DNA of 64,000 nucleotides, from the NCBI RefSeq assembly GCF_006402735.1, contig NZ_CP017174.1, positions 7,978,001-8,042,000 on the forward strand. Reading direction: 5' to 3'. Positions within the stretch are counted from its first letter, which is position 1. Every line of letters starts with the position of its first letter. This stretch comes from Myxococcus xanthus (GTDB lineage Bacteria; Myxococcota; Myxococcia; Myxococcales; Myxococcaceae). The notes under the pieces are model-generated. The model was not told where the DNA came from. It worked only from the letters and a program-made list of their open reading frames with translations, and did no database searches. The position numbers and the translations under genes are program-made. Positions 8,826 through 15,991 of the stretch are shown here, in pieces.

Positions 8826-9371
8826 ATGCGAACGACTTCCTTCCGCATCCTGCTCCTCTCCAGCATCGCGATGCTCACCACCGGCTGTGAATCCCTCTTC
8901 TTCATCGAGGCCGAGGCCGAGGAGATCTGCAAGACGGAGCGAGACCTGTCCTTCCCCGCGGCGCTGCCGCTCACCGTCAACGTGGAGCGGAGCATCACCT
9001 TCCCGCTGGGCGACTTCGCCGACCCGCTGCCCGAGGACACGGACATCGAAACCGAGCTCCGGCTGCGCCTCTTCGAGGTGACGGCCGACACGGACCTGAG
9101 CGGCGTGGAGCGCGCCAACGTCTCCGTGCGCCAGCCGGGCTCCAACACCACCCACGTCATCGGTGAGTACACGCGCACCAGCACCGCGCCCACGCGCACC
9201 ATCCAGCTCACCAGCACCGGCCCGGTGGACCTGCTGGACCTGGCCCGGCAGCCCGAGCTCGAGTTCATCTTCGACGCCCGGGGCACGCTGCCTTCCGAGG
9301 ACTGGACCGCCTCGCTGCGCGCCTGCGCGGGCGTGAAGGCGCACGCCAACTACTTCGACCTGGTGTTCTAG
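8826..9371 (+). CDS. Small lipoprotein, unknown function
   Basis: The protein has 181 residues with a lipoprotein signal (MRTTSFRILLLSSIAM, lipobox LTTGC). The mature chain is acidic and mostly beta-strand-like (LPLTVNVERSITFPLGDF, ELRLRLFEVTAD, HVIGEYTRTS). Two further cysteines (EEICK, RACAG) may pair. No domain is recognised. It lies 18 bases after the barrel gene, so the two probably form one transcript and may work together at the outer membrane. Confidence 0.75.
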   Translation: MRTTSFRILLLSSIAMLTTGCESLFFIEAEAEEICKTERDLSFPAALPLTVNVERSITFPLGDFADPLPEDTDIETELRLRLFEVTADTDLSGVERANVSVRQPGSNTTHVIGEYTRTSTAPTRTIQLTSTGPVDLLDLARQPELEFIFDARGTLPSEDWTASLRACAGVKAHANYFDLVF

Positions 9372-9383
9372 GCCGTCCCGCGG

Positions 9384-9944
9384 TCAGCGGAGCCCGGAAG
9401 CCGCCACCGCGCGCTTCCGGGCCTCCACGGGCACCGGCACGGGCTGTTCGACGGGCGCGGGCTGCTTGGACGCGGGAGGCTGCACGTTGAGGAACTCGCG
9501 CCGCGTGCCCAGGACCAGGTCGAAGAACGGGTGCGTCACGCACCAGTTCGCGTTCTGGTCCTTGCCCATGTGGTGGTCGTAGTGCCACGGCAGGTGCTCA
9601 CGCGCCCACTTCGGGTCCAGGTGCGCGCGCCGGTGGACGAAGTAGTAGTTCGCCGCGCAAGCCCACACCGTCCCCACGAAGAAGGGCGCCACCGGCAACA
9701 GCGGCGCGTGGGCCAGCGCCAGCACCGCCAGCCCCATCAGCTCCTTGGTCTGCGCCGACCAGCTCCACAGCGAGCGCATGTACTGGTCATCCACCATGTC
9801 GTGGCGCCGCGACTTCTGGTGGTGCTCGTGCCAGTGGAAGCTCCAGAAGCTCTTCCGGTTCTTCCCCAGGCCGTGCAGGACGGACCTGTGAAGGACCCAT
9901 TCACCGAAATTGGAGTAAACCCAGCCCAGGGGGATGCCGATCAT
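9384..9944 (-). CDS. Fatty acid hydroxylase/sterol desaturase superfamily membrane protein
   Basis: The 186-residue protein carries the His clusters of the di-iron superfamily: HRSVLH (about 19-24), HWHEHH (about 37-42), HRRAH (about 104-108) and HYDHH (about 120-124). Hydrophobic segments lie between them (LMGLAVLALAHAPLLPVAPFFVGTVWA). Members hydroxylate or desaturate lipids or carotenoids; the substrate cannot be read from sequence. It is shorter than sterol desaturases and closer to the carotenoid/fatty-acid hydroxylase size. The C-terminal 35 residues are Pro/Val rich. The gene is divergent from a TetR regulator, with a dyad operator between them, so repression by that TetR and induction by a lipid ligand are likely. 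Confidence 0.85.
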   Translation of the reverse strand: MIGIPLGWVYSNFGEWVLHRSVLHGLGKNRKSFWSFHWHEHHQKSRRHDMVDDQYMRSLWSWSAQTKELMGLAVLALAHAPLLPVAPFFVGTVWACAANYYFVHRRAHLDPKWAREHLPWHYDHHMGKDQNANWCVTHPFFDLVLGTRREFLNVQPPASKQPAPVEQPVPVPVEARKRAVAASGLR

Positions 9945-9990
9945 GGTCGCCTCCGGCGAAGCGCCCGGCCGGCGCTTCGCTGCCCATAAA

Positions 9991-10004
9991 TGACTATTTG
10001 GTCA
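9991..10004. promoter_or_regulatory. TetR-type operator dyad between divergent genes
   Basis: TGAC and GTCA arms surround a 6-base spacer (TGACTATTTGGTCA) in the 98-base gap between the hydroxylase and tetR. The site is AT-rich and about 39 bases from the tetR start and 47 from the hydroxylase start. TGAC/GTCA dyads of this size are typical of TetR-family operators controlling lipid genes. It probably represses both genes. Confidence 0.6.
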
Positions 10005-10042
10005 CTCTTTTTCTACCGCGCAATGGACTGGAGCGCACGGCA

Positions 10043-10771
10043 ATGGCGAGCCGGGATGGCACGCGGGCGGATGACGCCCAGGAGACGGGCAAGCCGCCCG
10101 CACGGCCCGGAGGCCGCCGCGAGGCCCACCGCCGAGAGCGCGAGCAGGCCCTGGAGGACGCCGCGCTGAAGCTGTTCCTGGCGCGGGGCCTGGATGGCGT
10201 CACCATCGACGACATCACCCAGGCGGCCGGAGTGGCCAAGGGGACGTTCTACCGGTACTTCGACGACAAGGCGGCGCTGGTGGACGGCCTGCTGGAGCCG
10301 GTGCGCCGCGAGCTGCTGGCCGGGCTGGAGACGTGCGGCCACTCCCTGGCGGAGGCGCGCAACGTGGAGGCCATGTTCGACGCGTACCGCGCGGTGGCGG
10401 CGGTGATTGCCAGTGCCCTCCTCCAGTACCCGGGCGTGGTGCGGCTGTACCTCCAGGAGTCCCGGGGGCCCGCCGTGGGGGCGCGGACGAAGGTGGCGGA
10501 GCTGGCGCGGCTGGTGGCGCGTCACGCGGTGGACATCACGCAGAAGGCGCACACCAGCGGGCTGCTGCGCCCCATCCGTCCGGCGGTGAGCGGACTGGCG
10601 GTGGTGGGCGCCGTGGAGCGGCTGCTGCTGGCGGTGCTGAGCGAGGAGGACATCGGCAACCCGCTGGAGCTGCCGGACGCGCTGACCACGCTGGTGCTGG
10701 ACGGGCTGCGCCTGCCCCCAGAGGTCCGTCCCCGTCGCCGGAAGTTGGACGGAGGCCCCAAGCGCCCCTAA
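10043..10771 (+). CDS. TetR-family transcriptional regulator
   Basis: The protein is 242 residues from ATG 10043. A TTG at 9998 would extend the frame but lies inside the operator, so I reject it. After a charged N-terminal tail, the HTH lies at about residues 45-85 (DGVTIDDITQAAGVAKGTFYRYFDDKAAL), a textbook TetR helix-turn-helix. The C-terminal ligand domain is helical and leucine-rich. It lies 10 bases before a lytic transglycosylase gene, so the two may share a transcript. The adjacent divergent lipid hydroxylase is the likely regulated target. Confidence 0.92.
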   Translation: MASRDGTRADDAQETGKPPARPGGRREAHRREREQALEDAALKLFLARGLDGVTIDDITQAAGVAKGTFYRYFDDKAALVDGLLEPVRRELLAGLETCGHSLAEARNVEAMFDAYRAVAAVIASALLQYPGVVRLYLQESRGPAVGARTKVAELARLVARHAVDITQKAHTSGLLRPIRPAVSGLAVVGAVERLLLAVLSEEDIGNPLELPDALTTLVLDGLRLPPEVRPRRRKLDGGPKRP

Positions 10772-10781
10772 GGGTGGAGGG

Positions 10782-11513
10782 GTGGGACGCAAGCGGGCGG
10801 CACGGCGTGAGGGGATGACGGTGCCCGGGTGGGCGTGGTGGCTGCCGTGCGTGCTCGCGCCGGTGGTGCTGCTCAACGTCGCGGTGGCCTGGTTCGGTAA
10901 CAGCTTCGTGTCGCCGCTGTCCTTCTCGTTCCTGGAGGCCAAGGCGGGTGCGCTGCGCGCGTATCTGGCGCACCGGCCGTCGTGCCTGGTGGAGGGACAC
11001 GCGCCCCTGGAGCCCGTCATCGACGCGGCCGAGCGCCGGCACCGCCTTCCCGCGGGGCTGCTGCGCGCGCTGGTGCAGGTGGAGTCGGAGACGCGCGTGC
11101 ACCGCATCTCCCCGGCGGGGGCCATGGGGCCCGGACAGCTGATGCCCGGCACCGCGGCCATGCTGGGTGTGAAAGACCCGTTCGACCCGGAGCCGGCGAT
11201 TGACGGCAGCGCGCGCTATCTGGCCCAGCAACTGCGGCGCTTCGGTGACGTGCGGCTCGCGGTGGCCGCGTACAACGCGGGCCCAGGCTCCGTGAATGGC
11301 CGCGTGCCACGCAATGGCGAGACGGAGTTCTACGTGCCGAAGGTGCTCGCGGCGTGGGAGCTGACGCGCCCGCCTCCGCCCCGGAAGGCGCCGCCCGCGG
11401 TGAAGCCCGTGGCGAAGCCGAAGCCGGTGGCTCCGGCACGCTCGAGGGCACCGGCGTCCGCGGCGAAGGAGCCGAAGAAGCCCGCCGCGCCCGAGGCGAA
11501 TGGCCGGAGCTGA
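10782..11513 (+). CDS. Membrane-anchored lytic transglycosylase (SLT domain)
   Basis: The protein is 243 residues from GTG 10782; ATG 10815 is an alternative. One N-terminal transmembrane helix (WWLPCVLAPVVLLNVAVAWF) anchors a periplasmic SLT domain. The catalytic Glu lies in VQVESET, followed by SPAGAMGPGQLMPGTA and AYNAGPGSV, the standard family-1 lytic transglycosylase motifs. It cleaves the MurNAc-GlcNAc bond of peptidoglycan to give 1,6-anhydro products. The last 45 residues are Lys/Pro/Ala rich, probably an extended wall-binding tail. The neighbouring nagB (convergent) would handle amino sugars, but a functional link is only suggestive. Confidence 0.9.
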   Translation: MGRKRAARREGMTVPGWAWWLPCVLAPVVLLNVAVAWFGNSFVSPLSFSFLEAKAGALRAYLAHRPSCLVEGHAPLEPVIDAAERRHRLPAGLLRALVQVESETRVHRISPAGAMGPGQLMPGTAAMLGVKDPFDPEPAIDGSARYLAQQLRRFGDVRLAVAAYNAGPGSVNGRVPRNGETEFYVPKVLAAWELTRPPPPRKAPPAVKPVAKPKPVAPARSRAPASAAKEPKKPAAPEANGRS

Positions 11514-11528
11514 GGCAGGCGCAGCGCC

Positions 11529-12257
11529 TTACAGCGCGCGGGCCGCCGCGGGGTCCAGCCACACCTCGACGTCCGGGTGGAGCTGGAGGAAGGAGGCGGG
11601 ACACCGGGGGGACACCGGGCCCTCCACCATGCCACGCACCGCATCCGCCTTGGCTTCGCCGAAAGCCAGCAGCAGCGCCTGCCGTGCCTGGAGGATGCTG
11701 GCCATTCCCAACGTGAGGGCCTCCATCGGCACGCGCGACGGGTCATCCCCGAAGAGCATGAGGTTGGCCTCGCGCGTCTGGCGGCTCAGCCGCGTCCGGT
11801 GACACCGCGCGCGCAGTCCGTCCGCCGGCTCGTTGAAGGCCAGGTGCCCATTCGAACCGAGCCCCAGCAGCACCAGGTCCAGTCCGCCCGCTTCGGCCAG
11901 CCGGGCCTCGTAGCGCGCGCACTCCGCCTCCGCGTCTTCCACCGCGCCATTCAGGAACTGGATGTGCGCGGGCGACAGGTTGACGTGCTGGAAGAGGTGC
12001 CGCTCCATGTAGGCGCGGAAGCTGCCCGCGTCGTCCGCCGACACACCCAGAAACTCATCCAGGTTGAAGGTGCGGACCTGGGCCCAATCCAAACCGCCGC
12101 GTGTGAACAGTTCCACCAGCTCCCGGTACACGTTGAGCGGCGTGCGCCCCGTGGGGAGCCCCAGCACCAGGGAGGGGCGTGCCGTCACCGCTCGGGCGAT
12201 TCGCTGGGCGCACGCGGCGGCGGCCTCCCGCTCGGAATCGAAGACGCGGATGCGCAT
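11529..12257 (-). CDS. nagB: Glucosamine-6-phosphate deaminase
   Basis: The protein is 242 residues from ATG 12257 (MRIRVFDSEREAA); the longer open frame upstream is noncoding. NagB converts glucosamine-6-phosphate to fructose-6-phosphate and ammonia in the cytosol. Family motifs are present: LGLPTGRTP (phosphate loop), FNLDEFLG (catalytic Asp region), LLGLGSNGHLAFNEPAD (catalytic His/Glu loop) and LTLGMASIL. Length is typical of short NagB forms without the C-terminal allosteric extension. It is monocistronic in appearance; its promoter would lie in the region of the decayed amidase. Confidence 0.93.
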   Translation of the reverse strand: MRIRVFDSEREAAAACAQRIARAVTARPSLVLGLPTGRTPLNVYRELVELFTRGGLDWAQVRTFNLDEFLGVSADDAGSFRAYMERHLFQHVNLSPAHIQFLNGAVEDAEAECARYEARLAEAGGLDLVLLGLGSNGHLAFNEPADGLRARCHRTRLSRQTREANLMLFGDDPSRVPMEALTLGMASILQARQALLLAFGEAKADAVRGMVEGPVSPRCPASFLQLHPDVEVWLDPAAARAL

Positions 12258-12300
12258 GGGCCCGGAACATAGGCATGCACCGGGTGCGATTCCAGGTCGC

Positions 12301-12745
12301 GTGAACCAGGAGGGCCACCCGCTCACCCACGGCGCGCGCTTCGGGAAGGACGACGTTCCAGACCAGGACAGCGAGCTGGTGAAGCGCCACCGGCGCAGCG
12401 GCCTGGTGGTGCTGGGCAAGTCGAACACGCCAGAGATGGGGCTGCGCCCCACCACGGAGAGCGAGCTGCACGGGCCCTGCCGCAACCCCTGGGACACCTC
12501 GCGCTCTCCGGGCGGGGCCATGGCCCCGCAGCTCCGTGCGGCCGCCTTCGCCTCCTACTGCCCGATGGCCAACACCGCGGGGCTGCCCACCATGAGCATG
12601 CCGCTCCACTGGAGCCCGGACGGCCTGCCCGTGGGCGTTCAAGTTCATGGGGCGCTTTGGAGATGAAGCCACCCTGTCCCAGCTCGCCGCCCGGTTGGAG
12701 GCTGCCCGCCCCCGGGCCCAGCGTCGTCCGGCGGTGTTCGGGTAG
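12301..12745 (+). pseudogene. Decayed amidase-signature-family gene
   Basis: In one frame 12301-12530 reads as an amidase segment (VNQEGHPLTHGARFGKDD, DSELVKRHRRSGLVVLGKSN, TPEMGLRPTTESELHGPCRN, then SRSPGG). Normally the Gly/Ser-rich catalytic stretch with the Ser-cisSer-Lys triad follows. Here the sequence jumps directly to the C-terminal motif MANTAGLPTMSMPLHWSPDG. A frameshift near 12640 then moves the end of the protein (FMGRFGDEATLSQLAARLEA) into another frame, stopping at 12745. The central part of the domain (in the order of 250 residues) and the N-terminus are missing, so no active enzyme can be made. Confidence 0.85.
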
Positions 12746-12825
12746 ATGGCTGGAAGGTCCCCGGGTGAGCGCTCGGGCAAACTTGAACATCGCGTCTGGC
12801 GCCGGGCGCGATAGAACGTTTCTCC

Positions 12826-13863
12826 ATGAAAGTCGCCGTGCTCACCGGCGGGGGCGACTGCCCCGGCCTGAACGCCGTCATCCGCGCCGTCGTCCGCCGC
12901 GCCAACGCCCACGGCTTCGAGATGATGGGCCTCCGAGATGGTTGGAAGGGGTTGTTGGAGGACAACCACTTCCGCCTCACGCGTGAAACCACGTCCGGCA
13001 TCCTCCACCGGGGCGGCACCATCCTCGGCACCTCGCGCGTCAACCCATTCAAGGTCGAAAACGGGCTGGAGCGCGTCAAGCGCGCCATCGAACGCAACGG
13101 CATCCACGCCATCATCGCCATTGGTGGTGAAGGCACGCTGTCGGCCGCCACGCGCATGTCGCAGGAAGGGCTGCGCATCGTCGGTGTGCCCAAGACCATC
13201 GACAACGACATCAACGCCACGGACTTCACCTTTGGCTTCGACACGGCCGTCGCCATCGCCACCGAGGCCATTGACCGGCTGCACTCCACCGCGGAGTCGC
13301 ACAAGCGCGTCATCGTCTGCGAGGTGATGGGCCGTCACGTGGGCTGGATTGCCACCTACGCGGGCATCGCTGGCGGCGCGGACGTCATCCTGGTGCCGGA
13401 GATTCCCGCCGACCTGGCGAAGGTGGCCGAGCACATCCAGCGCCGCCACGCGGGCGGGCGCACCTTCTCCATCGTCGTGGTGGCGGAGGGTACGCGCATC
13501 AAGCTGTCCGCGGACCAGCAGGAGCAGCTCGTCACCAGCGGCGCGCTGGACGAGGCAGGCAGGCCGCGGCTCGGTGGCGTGGGCACCATCCTGGCGCACG
13601 AAATCGAGCGGCGCACCGGCTTCGAGACGCGCGTATCCGTGCTGGGCCACATCCAGCGCGGCGGCGCCCCCACCGCGCATGACCGCGTGCTCGCCACCCG
13701 CTACGGCGTCCACGCCTGCGACATGGTGGCCCGCGGCGAGTTCGGGAAGATGGCCGCGCTGCGAGGCAACGACATCATCAGCGTGGACCTGGCGGACGCC
13801 ACCCGCGAGCTCAAGCGCGTCCCGCAGGAGTTCTTCGAAGTCGCCCAGGTCTTCTTCGGCTGA
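12826..13863 (+). CDS. pfkA: 6-phosphofructokinase, group III-like
   Basis: The 345-residue cytosolic enzyme phosphorylates fructose-6-phosphate to the 1,6-bisphosphate, committing sugar to glycolysis. Motifs: LTGGGDCPGLNA (nucleotide loop), GGEGTLS (the Gly after Glu favours ATP over pyrophosphate), PKTIDNDI (catalytic Asp; Lys here is the residue typical of PPi enzymes and of group III ATP enzymes of actinobacteria), EVMGRHVGW and GHIQRGGAPTAHDR. The mixture GGEGT plus PKTIDND marks the group III or mixed-substrate class, so the phosphoryl donor should not be assumed without assay. It is followed by a stem-loop. Confidence 0.93.
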   Translation: MKVAVLTGGGDCPGLNAVIRAVVRRANAHGFEMMGLRDGWKGLLEDNHFRLTRETTSGILHRGGTILGTSRVNPFKVENGLERVKRAIERNGIHAIIAIGGEGTLSAATRMSQEGLRIVGVPKTIDNDINATDFTFGFDTAVAIATEAIDRLHSTAESHKRVIVCEVMGRHVGWIATYAGIAGGADVILVPEIPADLAKVAEHIQRRHAGGRTFSIVVVAEGTRIKLSADQQEQLVTSGALDEAGRPRLGGVGTILAHEIERRTGFETRVSVLGHIQRGGAPTAHDRVLATRYGVHACDMVARGEFGKMAALRGNDIISVDLADATRELKRVPQEFFEVAQVFFG

Positions 13864-13879
13864 CGCGACGCAGCATCGT

Positions 13880-13910
13880 GGAGCGCGGATGAAGCACGGG
13901 GCCGCGCTCC
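13880..13910 (+). terminator. Stem-loop after pfkA
   Basis: A perfect 9-bp inverted repeat (GGAGCGCGG with CCGCGCTCC) encloses a 13-base loop, 17 bases after the pfkA stop. It has no clear T-run, so intrinsic termination is possible but weak. Confidence 0.5.
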
Positions 13911-13954
13911 GTTAGCATCGGCACCTCCTCACGCCGTCACAAGGAAGGGTGCCG

Positions 13955-15598
13955 ATGCTGCCAGGCCGCATGATGGATTTCCCGCTCACGCTGAGCCACT
14001 TGATGGAGCGTGCACGGACGTTCTACCCGCGCTCGGAAATCGTCAGCCGCAACCCGGACAAGTCGCTGCACCGCTACACGTACGCGGACTTCTACGCGCG
14101 CACGTGCCGGCTGGCCAACGCGCTGACGCGGCTGGGCGTGAAGGCGGGGGACCGGGTGGCCACGCTGAGCTGGAATCACTATCGGCACCTGGAGATGTAT
14201 TACGGCGTGCCGTGCATGGGCGCGGTGGTGCACACGCTCAACCTTCGCCTGCACCCCAATGACCTGGGCTACATCGCGCGGCACGCGGAAGACTCCGTGG
14301 TGGTGGTGGACCGCTCGCTGCTGCCGCTGTTCGAGAAGTTCAAGGACGCGGTGCCCAGCATCCGCCACGTCATCGTGGTGCCGGACGCGGGCCCCGCGCC
14401 GGAGGGGACGCTCGACTACGAAGCGCTGCTGGCGGCCGAGTCCCCGGACTTCGACTTTCCCCAGCTCGATGAGAACTCCGCGTCGATGCTCTGCTACACG
14501 TCGGGAACCACGGGCAATCCGAAGGGCGTGCTCTACAGCCACCGCTCCACCGTGCTGCACGCCCTGGCGTGTTGCATGACGGACGTGACGGGCATGCGCG
14601 AGGCGGACGCGGTGATGCCGGTGGTGCCCATGTTCCACGCCGCCGCGTGGGGTCTGGCCTTCGACGCCGTCCTCACCGGCGCGAAGCTGGTGCTTCCCGG
14701 GCCGCACCTGGACCCGCCCTCCCTGCTGGACTTGATGGCGGCGGAGAAGGTCACGATGGCGGGCGGCGTGCCCACCATCTGGATTGGCATCCTGGCGCTG
14801 CTGGACCAGTCACCGGCCAGGTGGGACCTGAGCAGCATGCGGTCGATGCTGATTGGTGGCTCGGCGGCGCCTCCGTCGCTGATTGAGGGCTTCCAGCAGC
14901 GGCATGGACTGGAAGTGGTCCACGCGTGGGGCATGACGGAGATGAGCCCCGTTGGGACCATGGCGAAGGTCAAGGGACCGCTGCGGCAGGCGGCGCCAGA
15001 GACGAAGTCCTCGGCGCGGGCGTCCCAGGGGTTCGCGCTGCCGTTCGTGGAGACACGCGTCGCCAGCGACGACGGCACGCTGCTGCCCTGGGATGGGGAG
15101 ACGATGGGCGAGTTGGAGGTCCGGGGGCCCTGGGTCGCGTCTTCCTATTTCAGCGACGAGGGCGAGGACCGCTTCACGAAGGACGGCTGGTTCAAGACGG
15201 GCGACGTGGTGACCATCGACTCGCAGGGTTACGTGCGCATCTGCGACCGCAGCAAGGACGTCATCAAGTCGGGCGGTGAGTGGATCTCCTCCGTGGCGCT
15301 GGAGAACGCGCTGATGGCGCACCCAGCGGTGCTTGAGGCGGCCGTCTTCGCAGGGAAACATCCGAAGTGGGATGAGCGCCCGCTGGCCGCGGTGGCACTG
15401 AAGGAGGGGCAGCAGGCCACGAAGGAGGAGCTGACCGCGCACCTGGCGGGCCAGTTCGCGAAGATGTGGCTGCCGGATGACTATGTCTTCGTCCCGCAGG
15501 TGCCGCGCACGTCCACCGGCAAGTTCCTCAAGACGAAGCTGCGTGAGGACTACGGCGACCACCTGCTGAAGAATCCGAAGGCGGACGCAGCGACGTAG
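13955..15598 (+). CDS. Long/medium-chain acyl-CoA synthetase (AMP-binding)
   Basis: The protein is 547 residues from ATG 13955, which has an AAGGAAGG ribosome site 6 bases upstream. It adenylates a fatty acid and transfers it to CoA. ANL-superfamily motifs are in order: LCYTSGTTGNPKGVLYSH (P-loop, about 180), the A4 region PMFHAAAWG, HAWGMTEMSP (A5), GWFKTGD (A7), DRSKDVIKSGGEWIS (A8, hinge) and TSTGKFLKT with the catalytic Lys near the end. The long-chain-type GGEWISS motif and size favour medium/long acyl substrates. It appears to be a single gene; no beta-oxidation genes are adjacent. Confidence 0.92.
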   Translation: MLPGRMMDFPLTLSHLMERARTFYPRSEIVSRNPDKSLHRYTYADFYARTCRLANALTRLGVKAGDRVATLSWNHYRHLEMYYGVPCMGAVVHTLNLRLHPNDLGYIARHAEDSVVVVDRSLLPLFEKFKDAVPSIRHVIVVPDAGPAPEGTLDYEALLAAESPDFDFPQLDENSASMLCYTSGTTGNPKGVLYSHRSTVLHALACCMTDVTGMREADAVMPVVPMFHAAAWGLAFDAVLTGAKLVLPGPHLDPPSLLDLMAAEKVTMAGGVPTIWIGILALLDQSPARWDLSSMRSMLIGGSAAPPSLIEGFQQRHGLEVVHAWGMTEMSPVGTMAKVKGPLRQAAPETKSSARASQGFALPFVETRVASDDGTLLPWDGETMGELEVRGPWVASSYFSDEGEDRFTKDGWFKTGDVVTIDSQGYVRICDRSKDVIKSGGEWISSVALENALMAHPAVLEAAVFAGKHPKWDERPLAAVALKEGQQATKEELTAHLAGQFAKMWLPDDYVFVPQVPRTSTGKFLKTKLREDYGDHLLKNPKADAAT

Positions 15599-15991
15599 AC
15601 CGCGACGAAGGCATGATGCGCGAGGCGACACGCTCGCCGAAGCAGCCTCACGCATCCGCTGTGTGAGTCGCGACCTGGTGCGCGGCGCGCTGCCGTACAG
15701 GTCGTAGGCAGGTCGGAGCGGCGGCCTCCGATGCCGCTTCATGCATCCACCGCGTGCGCGACAACGCCCTGTTGCGCAGCGCGCTTCCGCGCAGACCGGG
15801 GTCAAGGCGCAGCGGCATCCTCCGCCGCCGCCTCGTCTATCCTCCCGGTGTACACGGCACAGGGGACAGCGCACCTCCGCACAAGTCGTTCGCGGGGCGG
15901 AGCCGCATCTGCCCCTTGAGCATGGCATCAGGAGCCGGCGTTACCTCCACGCGTCCGCCGCTGACGCGCGGAGGTAACTTCTGGCCCTGCG
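15599..15991. other. Intergenic region, 393 bases, with one imperfect hairpin
   Basis: No convincing coding sequence is seen. An imperfect inverted repeat (15615-15626 with 15645-15656, 11 of 12 positions paired) lies just after the acyl-CoA synthetase stop and could end its transcript. The rest is between two convergent genes and I see nothing else in it. Confidence 0.4.

Noticed and set aside
9998-10042. TTG start extending the TetR regulator
   Set aside because: It lies in the operator dyad and adds no conserved residues; ATG 10043 is normal for the family.
13955-15598. Acyl-CoA synthetase as the starter-activating enzyme of the KS operon
   Set aside because: It is 25 kb away, carries normal fatty-acyl-CoA synthetase motifs and has its own surroundings; no evidence of a link.
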